Source of the DNA: Sphagnum magellanicum
Lineage: Eukaryota > Streptophyta > Sphagnopsida > Sphagnales > Sphagnaceae
DNA length: 64,000 nt
Assembly: GCA_021904315.1 (NCBI GenBank)
Contig: CM038910.1
Location: forward strand, 23,446,256-23,510,255
Direction: 5' to 3'
Position 1 is the stretch's first letter; each line of letters starts with the position of its first letter. Below the pieces are notes generated by a model that worked only from the letters and a program-made list of their open reading frames with translations, made no database searches and had not been told where the DNA came from. Below, piece after piece: positions 1 through 11,269 of the stretch. A program made the translations under genes and the position numbers.

Positions 1-2300
1 AGGGGTAAAGCGAAACACCATTGGGGTAATAGGAAGAACAAGTGCCAAATTATCACATTGTACAAGTCTTGTGCTAACTTATCCAATGGAAAACAAAATG
101 CCGTTTATACATCACACTGAAGAGTAAAAGGAATGTGGTTATACAAATGAAGACGACAAAGGTCTAAATGAAAGGACTTAATGACATCCAATGTTGAAAC
201 CCAAGTCCAAGCTAATGAAGGTGAAGTGAGAGTAAAGGAAGGTATTAGGCTAGGATGATCACAAGGGTTTAGATTGGATGAATTAGATGTATGATAGGAA
301 TGTTTATGACAAATTAACCCTCGACTAATAAATTGGCACCTGCAAATGGAGCATAAGACTTTAAATGGAAGTTGAGGGTGTGTTGAAGAAATGGGGGTAG
401 GTTGGGGTGTATGATCATGGCCAACTATAGGGACCAATCGAGTGGGAGGGGGAAAATGTCTTAGTTGTGCATGATCGAAGGGATTTGGGAAAATGTAAAG
501 TTGGGACCCCTCATTCGCATGAAAGGTGGGAAATTGGTAAGGGGGCACTAATAGTGGGTGTATGATTTGTTAAAATCGGAGGGGTAACTAATGGGTGGTT
601 TATGGTTTACATGGGGGATGGGGTGGAGGATAGGTTGGTGGTGGCGCATGATGAGATGAATGGGTGACGGGAACTATGAGGTTTAATGATATGTGATGAG
701 TTGGGGGACATGGGATGTTTGGTGCCCATGAAGTAGGAGGTCTACAATGAACACGGGCCCCATTTTTTAAAAATTGCCTACCATTACAAGGCAATCCTAA
801 ATCTATAAAGTTAATCACATAATATTAAATGAAACGAAAGAAAAAAATAAAAAAATTTCCAAGGAATCTTTTGTTAGGGCCTTATACCAAGGCCAAACCC
901 TAACTTTGTTATAGGCCTATGTGTCACAATCATTAAACTATTGAATTCAACAAAACCTAAACACTCTAATACCAAAATATTATATTGGGATTTATTTATG
1001 CAATTGTAGATAGGTCCCACGTTTTAAAGATTGTTTATTTCAAAACGGTAATTTTAAACCTATAGAATCAACCACATAAAACTAGATAGATCAAATGGAA
1101 AAAGATAATGAATTGTTACAAACAAACAAGTTCTATTTCAAAACATAACTAAACTTAAATTTTGCCATAACCTTTAACATCATCATTCTTACTCTATTGG
1201 GTTTGACACAACCTACATACTTTTAAAAAAACTATTGTGCAAGAATTAAGGGCCTAGAAAATTTTAATCTTTTATTATTTAAACTACCCAAGTAATGAAA
1301 CACCTAACTTTAAGAACAGAAACATACCCTAGATTTAATCTTTTGCTTTAAAAAAACATCTTAAAAAACATATTATTGGTGAATGACTGGCCATTAAGTA
1401 TTGACACGTTCACACTTACTACACATTTTTATTTAATTATATGTATCTGTATTTTTTTGTATTTTTTCTTCTTCCTTCGCTATTTTTCTAGGAATGTGAC
1501 AAAAACCAAGAAAAAACCAAGATTGAAGCAAAGACCCTCTTTGTGTAATAAATTTTTTCTATTGTGCTTAATTTGAATATAATGACTACATTCTTGGTGA
1601 TAAAAAAAAAATTTAAACTTGACGAAAGCATAAAAAAATGACCCACCACAAAACAAAACCCAAACAAAAAACACAAAATCTATCTTCCCTTAGCCTTTTT
1701 ATCTTTGTTGTGTTGTTATGTGTTGATGTTAGTGTTGTTGTCATTATTCTTCTCCTTTGCTCCAAAAAGTGGTTGTGTTTATATGTTTCACCGTGCTAAA
1801 AAAATCTAGAAAGTTTAAGAGACCTAAACCCTCACTGCCAATGGTTCTTTTTCTCCTTTTTGGTTCTTCTTTCCAAGGAAGGGGGTGGATGTGGGTTTCA
1901 ATGTGATTGAGTTTGTTAGGTGCTTTGTCAACAAACCCAAATGAATTAAGAAAAAGCCGTAGATGAAAACCCTAGTTCCTTGGAGGACAATTCAAGCTGA
2001 CCAAATCATTGAAATGACATTGCCATTGACTCAAGATCCAAACCGGAAGTGCCTTTTACTTACTGGTGTGTGAAGAAGGAGATTAACCCAAAACCTCATT
2101 CACTTTCCACCCAAACCTCTTATATACTTTGCTTAAAGATCAACCAACAAAAATAGAGAGGAAAGCAAAGCCGGTAGTGGTTTGAACAATGCAATAAACC
2201 TCGTGCAAATGTTCAATGATATTCAATCACAACAAACCTATGAAATTGCAAAGAGAACTCCATAGAAAACATGTTGAAAATAATAATTGTGAACTAGTTC
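1..2300. other. AT-rich intergenic DNA, no gene recognised
   Basis: No reading frame here resembles a known protein. The left part (about 360-780) is rich in GGGT/GGGG runs on the plus strand; the rest is AT-rich with poly-A/T stretches. The open frames are short and look like chance. No tRNA, convincing splice pattern or clear transposon end was seen. Confidence 0.6.
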
Positions 2301-2566
2301 CCACATAAACCAAATCCAACACAACAAGAATGGTGTATCTGTTTATATATAACCAGTCCTCAGTAGAAATTGGTGGCATGGCATCACCCCATTGGTGGAG
2401 ACACCACAAGTTACAACCCATATCCACTGTCTACTGGGTTGGCTAGACGGGCGCAGGATGGTTATGCAGACAGTGACAATGGCATTCGTCCCAGACATCG
2501 GCATAGTCATCAGTTACAGGCAGGTGAAATCCCATCCATTGAGTCACTGGTTATGTCTTGTAACAT

Positions 2567-2646
2567 GGCTCAAGCAGGCCAGTTATGGGAAAAAGTCTCA
2601 CTGCTCACATGGCTCGACTTTTTCCCATAACCAGCCTGCTCGAGCC
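2567..2646. repeat. 31-bp near-perfect inverted repeat (foldback)
   Basis: Arms 2567-2597 and 2616-2646 are complementary at 28 of 31 positions, separated by 18 bases. The arms contain the string GTTATGGGAAAAAGTC. The surrounding 2.33-2.67 kb is more GC-rich than its neighbours and may be the remnant of a transposable element, but no target duplication or coding domain was found. Confidence 0.8.
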
Positions 2647-3159
2647 AGTTACGCAGTCCATAGATAAGGTCTGTTTTCCCTATCTACCAACTAACAACAT
2701 GCAAGCATACAACAAGCAGGTTGTTAGTACTGATGTAGTTAAAAGAGCAACTGAGCTAACCACGATTAACCAGGGAACTGAAACCCAACAGAAAACTGTT
2801 TCTTGACTAAGTGCCATCATCCATCCTCCAGAAACAGCAGCAGAAAGCAAGAGAGAGAGATGGGGGCGCACAGAGATGATTGCGAGGACCCTGGGTTCTG
2901 CCTGCCGGCTCCTTGAAATTCACTGGGAGAAAGGCAGGCAAGTAAAACGTGCACATGCACACATAGTCTGCCCACCTTTTTAGCTGCTCTCTCCCTGCCC
3001 GAGGCGATTTGTTAAAAAAAACTTCATACATGAGCAGCACCTATCCTAGTAGCTTGTCCCTAAAAAGGACCTCAGGATGAAGCATGCGAGGAGAACCAAT
3101 TGGGTGGCTGCAACATGCACCCAATGGATGTTTCTTATTTTTTGAAGGTGTGGGGGGTT

Positions 3160-3330
3160 GAATTCCCATCAAGTTCCCATTGTTCCCATCAACTTTTCAT
3201 TGTTTCCCATCAAATTCCTCTTGTTCCAATTAATAACCCATCAAAATCCTTTTGTTCTCATCAACTTGAAGTTCTCATTAAATTCTTTTTGTTCCCATCA
3301 ACTTCCCATCAATTTATTTTTGTTCCCAAC
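3160..3330. repeat. TTCCCATCAA-type degenerate minisatellite
   Basis: Variants of TTGTTCCCATCAACTTCCC recur irregularly about every 25-40 bases. Both plus-strand frames across it stay open and give low-complexity peptides, which I attribute to the repeat rather than to a gene. Confidence 0.65.
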
Positions 3331-3941
3331 TCAATCCTACATAAACCCACACAAAGCTCTAAACTTTGGCATAAACAGTTTGTTTTGTGGCTTGAAAACT
3401 TGGCTGTTGAGATGGTTCCATGGTGGAGAAAGACAAAAAAATTGTGAATAAAAAATAATAATAATTTGAGAAACACGATGCATGTAAGAAAAGGGCTATG
3501 GACGATGAGCACAATGTTTTTTTTTCTTTTTTTTCATTTTTTGGGTGTCAAATTTTTTGTGAAATTTGACCCAAAATAGCAAAATTAGTCAAATTTACAC
3601 TTTTTTTAAAAATCCAAAATTTTCTCAATTTCTTTTTAACAAATGGCAAATTTTCGCCAGAAAAAAAGACACTGGATGGGCGCCTCAAGAACCAGGCAAG
3701 TGAGCATGAAGGTGGACGATGAGCTCATAAGAGACTCGGACAGAGTGCTAAACGGAGCGCCCCAGTTCCTGGGCAAGCTGGAAGGGGGAGCTACAGTGGC
3801 TGGCAGGCGATTTTCTGCCTGCCAGGGTTTGTGCACGATGGCGGGCAGATCTGGTTCTCGAGCGGCAGTCTGCCACGCTTCTTCCTTCATGTGCGTGTGC
3901 TGAAGGTGAACCCCAGAGAGGGGAGGGAGGCAACGGCCCCA

Positions 3942-5255
3942 TCAATCATTAGAAGTATTCAAATAGTACAGAGGAGGAAGGAAATGCCACCCGATGGTGG
4001 CATTGTCCTTCCCGAGAATGTTCATGTGCAACCATTCCTTTCTAAAGGCTAACTCAATGCTAGACTGAACGTCGGGGTCTTTGGTGGGGCAGTGAGATCT
4101 AATGGCCTTCCAAGTGGCCATACCGACCTTAACCGTGGCCACCCACGCCTGAAGGAGAACTTGTTTGAGAGAGTAATGGCCATCGAAGTGCCTTCGGCGC
4201 CTCTCGGACCATAGGTAGTAGAGTAAAAGACTACGTAGAATGTCCAAGGGCTGTCTAGGGTAAGTGAAGCCGCCGGTGTGGTACGCGAGGAGCTCGGGCG
4301 AGTCGTCCTCGCGCTCAGTGGCCGCCTCCCCAAGAAGCACGAACAGCCAGGAGGTGACTATGTCATCAGGTGCCTTCCATTCGTTCCAGATTTTCTTGTA
4401 GGCTTCCCAAGCACGCTGCGCCATGGGGCACTCGAGCAAACAGTGTTTGGGTGATTCTATGTGTCCTAAGTTGCATACTTTGCATTGAGGGGGGATACCC
4501 ATGAGTTGAAGCCAGGTGCCTACTAGGAGACCCTGGTTGAGGGTCAGCCAGATGAGCGTCCCTGCCTTCCTTGGGCGAGCGTTGTGCCAGATTCTTGCAA
4601 TCACCTGGGAGGTTGTGGAGTTTCGGAGGTTGAGTCCTTGGATGAAGGCGAGCATGTTGGAGGTGTGCATCATTTTCCGGGTGTTCTTGTAGCCCCTTTT
4701 GGCGGTGTAGCCAAAGAAGGGGGCGTCTCCGAGTGGTGGGGAGGCTTGCCAATGCCACTCCCCTAGGTCCCATGGGAGGTTTTGGACAAACCCTATTTCA
4801 AAGATCCAAAAGAGAAGGGGTTTCTTACCTGGTGCCAGTGGGTCCTTGGCTACTTTATAGGTTGCTCCGGATCTTTCCTGCGAGAGAACTCTTACCGGGC
4901 GGTAGTTCGCCGTGGAGAGCAAGATGACCTGGTGGGTCGTGGCTTGGATGCGGCCGTTGGGTGCGATTCTCTTGTATTCTATCACTTCGGCTTTACCTTG
5001 GGCGGATCGGAGCACAAAGTAGACCCAGTTGAGTGGGGTGTCCGAGTTTGGATTTAGGTTGCCAATCCATTCACCTGGTTGAGGGTGGCTGATGCATTTG
5101 TTTGGGCGCCATGGGATGTTGGCGGTGATGGCCTCCTTGCATCGTTTGTTTGATGCATGGTAGTTCATCCCCAGTTTGGAGAGACTTTTCCATTCTTTTT
5201 CCACGGGGTTCCACAGATCCTTTTTTCCGTGAACATCCATAGTGCACAAATGCAC
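3942..5255 (-). pseudogene. LINE ORF2 C-terminus with zf-RVT zinc knuckle
   Basis: A 437-codon open frame, the longest intact piece of the LINE. It includes RIWHNARPRKAGTLIWLTL and then the zinc-knuckle segment CKVCNLGHIESPKHCLLEC, typical of plant L1-type ORF2 C-termini. It is joined to the preceding RT/thumb segment (5.26-5.88 kb: FALKSKLINWSHNNLSLVGR, GLGIIDPKT) by a frameshift near 5.25 kb. The apparent Met at 5255 is internal to ORF2, not a true start. The segment ends LNTSND at a TGA/TAA-type stop at 3942. Length and lack of internal stops suggest a fairly recent insertion compared with the other relics in the window. Confidence 0.88.
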
Positions 5256-5931
5256 TACCTTCTCTCAAGCCGCCTAATCCAAGCGGAGCGCTGCTTGTGT
5301 TGAGGATTGATGGGTTGCCAAAGAGCGGATGCCTAAGAGTTTTAGCCGTGTTGGTTGGATCCACTTTGGTGAGTCCCGGCCTCACGTTCAACCAAGCTCC
5401 GACTATACTTTTCCACATTGAACAGTGGATCTTCTTGAGCTTGGGAGCAGCAAAAAACCAATTGATGTCAGGGGTGCTGGGGCCTTTTCCATGAACGGGG
5501 AGTCTGATCTGGTCGGCTTTGTGCTTGACCAACTCCTTCCAAGGCTCCCCACCCGGGGCAAGACCTCTGACCAGCAGCTTGGGCAGCAAGGCCTCGGATT
5601 AGGTCTTTGGGTCTATGATACCCAGTCCCCCTTGGGAGGTCAAGAGCACTAACGTGTCCCATTTGACCTTCGCGAGCGTGGGCACGTCTTTGCCACTCCA
5701 AATGAAGTTCCTGATTACCCCCCTCACTTGGGCGCACATTCGCGGGTTGGGATTCCAACACGTTGCTAGGTACCACATTGAAGCGAGTAGGACCTGATTT
5801 GCAACCAGAATCCTACCTACTAATGAAAGGTTATTGTGGCTCCAGTTGATGAGCTTGCTTTTGAGAGCAAACATCATTTTATCAAAGTTTGCTTCGGAGG
5901 GTAGGTGGAAGCCTACTTGGATACCCAGGTA

Positions 5932-7805
5932 TCAAATACCCTTTCCTTTTGGTACCCATCTTAAACCGACCTCTTCGCCCCAAGTCCAAGTCCTTTCTTT
6001 TTTGCTGGCCCAGATGGCGGCTGATTTGTGCCAATTGATTTTGGCTCTAGAGGTTTGGCAAAATAACTTGAGGACGTTTTGAGCCTTATCCATGTTGTGG
6101 GGGGACCCTCTAAGGTATAAGGTTGTATCGTCCGCAAACGTTTGGTCTCTTAAAAAGCTTCCTCTGGGCAGGGATAAACCCTCCATGTCGTACCTAAGGT
6201 CCGCCACCATGTGCCCCATGACGTTGGTTGCGAGTATGAATAGGTAGGGTGCCAAGGGGTAGCCTTGTCTCACGAAACAAGCCAATTGGAAATCAGGTCC
6301 AGCGGTGCCGTTCACTTTGATGGCTGATGGGGCCGCTTTGTAGAGCGATCTCACCCAGCGCACCCAGGTTGTCGCAACCCCACTTTGGCCAAGTGTGGGA
6401 TGAAGCCCAACACTTGGAAAAGTTGGAGATTTGGAATCCTCTGGGACTCCCGAATCTTCAGAGCTGGACATCAAGGCCCAAAACACCTCGCATTGAGGTG
6501 TTCTTGGTGTCATTGGAAAGTTCTTGAAACGTAGATATCGAAAATGGCCTCGCATTGGCCATTCGGACATCTGCAGCCCAAGTTATGGGCAAAAGAAAGG
6601 CCGGAAGTCAAATTGGCAATTTGACTCCTGACCACTAAAAGTCGGGAATCGACCCTTTCCCGACGTCTCCTTAGGGAGTGCGACATGTCATTGGAAAGAT
6701 CTCGACGAGGGCTATAACTTTGGTTAAACCTCGTTGCGATTGGACTCCACAGTCGGGAGTTATGGCCGTTCAAAGTTCCAGGAGTCCAGCCATGACAGTT
6801 TCGGGACTCCATTTCAGGAGTCCCAACAAAATGTGCCATTTGGATGTAGCCTCGGCGGCGAGCTGCAGAGAATACTATAGGGAGTAAGGTGGTGGCTTAC
6901 TCCCGAATCCGGGTCGTGGTGAGTCTTGTGTGTCCAAGTGCCCGTGGCAAGTCCCAACACCCAAGGGTGTCCCGAATGCTAAACTAACCTTTTGTGGTTG
7001 GTTTTTGGATGCAGATTCACACGAGCTAAACTAGTCCCTCTTCCTAGTCTAATCCCTGGGCTCCCAACTCGACCTTCTACCCCTTTTTAGAGTTGGAAGC
7101 CGGGAGCATGCCGCTAAGTCACAATTTTTGCAACTTGATTTTGTGAAACCCTCAAGTGGGTTTCGCCCTGTGACTTAGGAGCGCGTCACAGGTGTCATTG
7201 AAACCAAGCTTTGCCAATGCCTTGAAGATGAATTCCCATTCGATTCTATCGAAAGCCTTCTGAAAATCTAGCAGGAGTAAGACAAGGTCATGATCGTTCT
7301 CTTCAGCCCATTCTAGGGCTTCTTGAGCCATGAAAGCGTTGTCAAGGATAGACCTACCCTCCACAAAACTGGTCTGATTGGGTCTGACTATTTGTGGGAG
7401 GGCAACTTGGACTCTTCCGGCGAGCATTTTCTCCAAGATTTTGTAAGTGCTGCCAAGGAGCGTGATCGGCCTCTAATTGCTTAACCTTGCGTGGTCGTCG
7501 AATTTAGGAATGAGCGTGATCAGGCCTTTATTGATGAAGGCCGAGGTTTCTCCCGCTTTGAGCATAGCTGTGAAGGCATTGAGAAGGTCCCACGCGACTT
7601 CTTGTGTGCATTCGTGGAAGAATTCCATGGGGACACCGTCATGTCCGAGCGCCTTTCCTTTAGGAAGGGCGTGGATGGCATCGTGAACTTCTGTTAACAT
7701 GAAGTTTTTGGTCAAATTCGAGTTCGTGTCTCTTGTAACCTTGGTTGGGACGCTTAGCCAGCAGTGTTCTTGGGTTTCCATGGTGCTGGGAGTGCGAAAA
7801 TCCAA
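5932..7805 (-). pseudogene. LINE ORF2, reverse transcriptase domain, split by an LTR
   Basis: Recognisable RT blocks in minus-strand order are LPKGKALGHDGVPMEFF, INKGLITLIPKFDD, FVEGRSILDN and LLLLDFQKAFDRIEWEF (catalytic Asp). The solo LTR then intervenes, and the protein resumes with WVRWVRSLYKAAPSA, RQGYPLAPYLF and TFADDTTLY (the YADD box in FADD form). The Trp normally in the NWRPITLL block is an amber codon at 7473-7475. The usual Cys of RQGCPLAP is Tyr. Excising the LTR plus one CAGGT restores the reading LGFNDTWVRWV in frame, so the LTR landed after the RT domain was already formed. Confidence 0.92.
6370..7188. mobile_element. Solo LTR (819 bp) with 5-bp target site duplication
   Basis: The segment begins TGTCGC and ends GCGTCA: TG...CA termini with a 5-of-6 inverted end match (TGTCGC against TGACGC). 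It is flanked on both sides by CAGGT (6365-6369 and 7189-7193). It interrupts a LINE reading frame exactly; deleting it with one CAGGT rejoins the conserved LINE protein. There is no coding capacity inside, so it is a solo LTR left by recombination between the two LTRs of an LTR retrotransposon. The parental superfamily (Gypsy or Copia) cannot be decided without internal domains. A TATA box was not identified with confidence. Confidence 0.9.
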
Positions 7806-8329
7806 GGTGTACAGGCGTGTGTAATAGTCAGTGATGTAGTGGGTGAGGTCACGTTGGCCCGTGACGGTCCCGAACTCGGTTTCTAGTTCTCTTAGTAGAA
7901 CCTTCTTTTTTCCAATACGATGAAAATCAAAGAAGGCTTTGGAACATGTGTCACCATACCTAAGCCATTTGGCTGAAGAGAAATGTCGGTTGCACGCCGC
8001 GGAATCCTAGAAGACTTTCGCGAGCTTGCCCTGAGCATCGGAAAGGATGTTTCTCACCTCCACGTTAGACGGGTCTCTTTGCAACTGGATTTTCGCCAAC
8101 TGTATTTTTTTGGCATGTGTCCTAACGCACGCTCCTTGAATGCGTTTTTTCTCTCTTGCGAGACGCGTGTTGCTATGCATGACTCTCCCGATTGTCGCCT
8201 CAAGCCATACCGACCAGTCTTGGTCATTTGACGGGCGTGATTGATCCCCGACCCATGCTTCCAACATCTCTTGCTTATTTTTTTCCTCGTTTAGCAAGGA
8301 GGTGTCGAAGAATCGCAGGGGGTTGTCAG

Positions 8330-9103
8330 GGGGGGGGGTGTTGTCCCCACACCGTGATGATTAGAGGCGAATGGTCTGATAGTTTCCTTACGGACATCGC
8401 GGTCTTGATTCTGCCTCCCCTTTCATCTATGTCTTGTGAGATCATGAATTTGTTGATTCACGACACGGCTGAATGTGTGCCTGATCTCCCGTTGTCAAAA
8501 GTGTATTCTTTTCTTGACATTTCTCGGAAACTATCGAGACGCCAAGCGTTAACCAGTCCGTAGTGAAATGTCATGTGGTGCCAGGAGGCTGCCTCTCTCT
8601 TGTGCATTTGTCTTTCGCCAGAGGTACCTTTACGGTCAGTTCTTCGAGATGGTTGAAGTCGCCTCCCACGATGATGTGATCGGAGGTGAATTCAGCTTGT
8701 GTTAGCTTACGCCAAAATGGGGCTTTGTTACTGGAGGAGCGTTGGGCGTAGACGTTGACGATGGTTAGGGACCTGTTGTCGGGAGATTGGAACGTGATGA
8801 ATTGCGCTTGTCCTTCCATCAAGATTCCGTGTTCTTTGACGAGGGGGGCGATCGCCTTGTTGACCAGGATTGATGTGCCAGCACTAGTCCTTTGTGAACG
8901 ACCCATTGGAATTCCTTCATTCCAAAAGGAGCTCCCTTTCAAATACTCGATTCCTCTGGCGGAATTCTGGATTCCTTCCTTCCCTAGATGATGCTCTTGA
9001 ATGAGCAGGATTTGAGGAGGGGTGGAGAGTGAGGCCAGCTAGGCCTTTATTTCTTTCGGTTGGGGCGTATCACCCTCAAGCCCCTGACGTTGAGAGAGGC
9101 CAT
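8330..9103 (-). pseudogene. LINE ORF2, endonuclease domain (broken)
   Basis: ORF2 appears to start at 9103 with MASLNVRGLR. Endonuclease/exonuclease/phosphatase-family landmarks follow in order: QEHHLG near 8.99 kb (metal-binding Glu), VNVYAQRSS, GGDFNHLE (catalytic Asp/Asn) and finally SDHSPLII near 8.36 kb (catalytic His). Decay includes a frameshift near 9.05 kb with an amber codon (9040-9042), a frameshift near 8.61 kb, an opal codon at 8458-8460 where related elements have Arg, and slippage in the G-run near 8.33 kb. In life this domain would nick target DNA to prime reverse transcription. Confidence 0.85.
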
Positions 9104-9116
9104 GGTTAGTGGTTTC

Positions 9117-10226
9117 TCAATCATAGGTAAGACAGTTCCAGGCAACTGGGGGGCCGATCGATCCCGAGGTCTTGGTGATGTCGCTTGACAGGAGCTCTTG
9201 GTCGTTGTCATTCGTTTCTTGCTTGGTGCGGGCGGGAGTGGTGTTGTCCGTCCGTGTGCCCACCAGCACTGAGATATCAAGTTTGGTGAAACGTTTCTTT
9301 CGTGCCGCCTGAGGGGAAGCTTGGATGCTCGCCGAACAATTATTGTTCTCTTGACGAGTCGAGTTCTCCGCTTCGACCTTCATCAACAAGATGTGCGCTG
9401 GGGCTGCGAATTTGACTTCATTGTTCATACCAAGTATGAGATCCAACGCTTTCCAATGCAAGTGTCACTTGTTCTAAATGCTCAGGGCGCTTGCTCCCGT
9501 GTCTATGTGAGCTAGGATACTACATTCCACTCCCCCCCTACTCGTCACCTTTTGCCAGCTCCATTCCAACTGGGGCTGGTCTTTGAGTGTTAACTTGTAT
9601 CTAAGGATTTTCTCTTCTAGTTCAACTTCTAGACGTTGTATAAGGTCTACCCTGGCTGAATTGTGTGACCATTCGGCTTCAGCCGGGCCCGTGATTCTAA
9701 TGTTGAATGGGAGGCTCGGTTGGGCTTGGTTCTTGGAGTGCATAAGTGTCTCCTTCCGGGAGTTCTTCTCCCTGACCAAAACTGGCCACACTCTAGCCCT
9801 GAGGGGTTCGCGATTTGGTGGAATTGAGATGCCCAGGGAGGTGAAGAAAGAAGGGGGTACCTCGGAGTGTAGTTGTCCTCTCTTCCCTCCTGGCGTTGTC
9901 TCTTGTTACGGGGTGTGGGGGATTGGCTGTTGGGATTCTTGCCTGGGGGAGGCGAGTTTAAGAACGTGCCTCCTTCGCCCTTAGAAGGACCATCCATTGG
10001 TTGTGTCCTCTTGGAGCTTGTTTATTGTTTCTGCCCCTCAGTTCCCTTCGCCGGGGCTAGTGAAGGGGTCGGTGCTTGCTTCCAAGGCGAGTGCTTGTGG
10101 GCTGGCCAATCCCGATAGTCCAAAGCATAATTTGGCCTTTGGTGTAGAATCTCTTTCTGGGCGCCATTCAGCTCCCGCCTGGGTGTTGTTCTTGGCGTGG
10201 TTTGGAGACTTTGGAAGTTTAGCCAT
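9117..10226 (-). pseudogene. LINE ORF1 (broken)
   Basis: One continuous minus-strand frame of 370 codons starts with MAKLPKSPNHAK at 10226 and ends ...WNCLTYD at 9117. It is interrupted by about five in-frame stops, including a TAG and a TGA close together near 9.47 kb, but I see no net frameshift. The protein is proline- and charge-rich in its N-terminal half. Position and partner ORF make it the LINE ORF1, which in related elements encodes an RNA-binding chaperone. I could not recognise a CCHC knuckle or RRM, so the function is inferred from context only. A strand-opposed open frame at about 9.58-9.98 kb is its shadow. Confidence 0.7.
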
Positions 10227-10609
10227 GTGTGTGTGTTGAGAAAGAAAGAAAAAAAGAGAGAACAATTGAAGGTATTACATGCACATTCATAGATACGACA
10301 ACCCACTCATTCCAAGCTCCAGCAATCCGCAAAACAATTGACCCGGAGTGGTACCTCATCAGACACTGAGGATATTAGAGATGTATTTAGGCCAAAATGG
10401 GATGTCAGGGAGAAAAAAACCTTCCCTAATGGTTGTGAATGTCTGCAATTTTTGGCCTGTAACCAGTAGCTTATTGCGTGTATTTGGCTAGAGTGAACCA
10501 GCAGCCACAAGTGCACCAGTTCAGGATGAAGCTGTTCAAGCCAGGGATGAACCAAAAACATATTCTCTTCCCCTGCCCAGGGATTTTTCAGCCCTCTTTT
10601 CAGCCTCAA

Positions 10610-11262
10610 AATTTTCCCATCCTACTTACCTCCCTCACCTCATTTCCCACTCACTCCATCTCCAAAGCTTGGGAGAGCTCCTAAGCTTGAATAGCACAAA
10701 GTTTCGAGGAGATGTGAGACACAAGGCTTGAGGAAGGTGGAGAGGAGAAGGCAAGAGGAGCGTTTCATCCCAAATGTAGAAACAAGAAGAAAAAAGTAAG
10801 CTCCCTCCCTTCTCTACATTATTTTTCTTCTCTATGGTTTTTTTTCTCTCTATGTTTTTTTTTTCTTCTTCTTCTACTTCAAAAGAAGAAGATGCCATCA
10901 TCTTCTTTTTTCATTTTTTTGTTTATGTTTGAAGCGAAAAAAGCAACAACACAAGCGTGTCATTGCTTTTTTTTAAATTTTTTTTTGTGTTGCGAACAAG
11001 GCAATGACAACAAGCTTGTTACCGTCCCAAAATTTTCCCCTCCTACCTACCTCCCTCCTACCTACCTACTTACCTCACTTCATTTCACGCTCACTCCATC
11101 ATCAGAACTTAGGAGAACTTGAATCAGGAGGGCAGAAGAGGGAGGGCAAAACTAAGAGCTAGAAGTGGGAAGGCAAAAGTGGCAGCTAGGAGAAAGTGCT
11201 TGAAACAAAAGGGCAAAAGCAGGAACCAAAAATGAAAAGGCAAAATGGGAGCTTTAAGGTAA
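10610..11262 (+). repeat. Two diverged copies of a leader-like module
   Basis: Copy A (about 10610-10803) and copy B (about 11029-11262) both start with AAAATTTTCCC, run through CCTACCTACCTCCC-type pyrimidine-rich DNA and a CACTCACTCCATC motif, and then a purine-rich stretch. Both end in a splice-donor-like GTAAG (GTAAGC in A, GTAAGT in B). They look like a duplicated 5' leader exon plus donor of the downstream zinc-finger relic, or the edge of an uncharacterised element. Function is inference. Confidence 0.5.
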
Positions 11263-11269
11263 GTTCTTT

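Larger units (their letters stand above)
3942..10226 (-). mobile_element. Non-LTR retrotransposon (LINE, L1-like architecture), decayed and nested
   Basis: This is a minus-strand LINE with ORF1 (9117-10226) followed about 14 bases later by ORF2 (from about 9103 to 3942). ORF2 holds an AP-endonuclease-like domain, a reverse transcriptase with an FADD catalytic box and a C-terminal CxxC...H...C zinc knuckle (zf-RVT type). It is broken by stops and several frameshifts, and by a solo LTR at 6370-7188. After removing the LTR and one 5-bp target copy, the ORF2 interval is an exact multiple of three (1446 codons), so the frameshifts net to zero. The true ends are not resolved: the 5' end is probably near 10.25-10.30 kb, and the 3' end lies between about 3.51 kb (a T-rich tract, possible poly-A tail) and 3.94 kb. 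The GC content is clearly higher than the surrounding DNA. Confidence 0.92.

Noticed and set aside
3643-3903. Plus-strand open frame of 86 residues beside the LINE 3' end
   Set aside because: Composition matches the GC-rich 3' flank of the LINE and no motif is present; likely a chance frame in element sequence.
9583-10239. Plus-strand open frames of 80-133 residues, Cys/Gly-rich
   Set aside because: They are antisense to the LINE ORF1, whose minus-strand frame is better supported.
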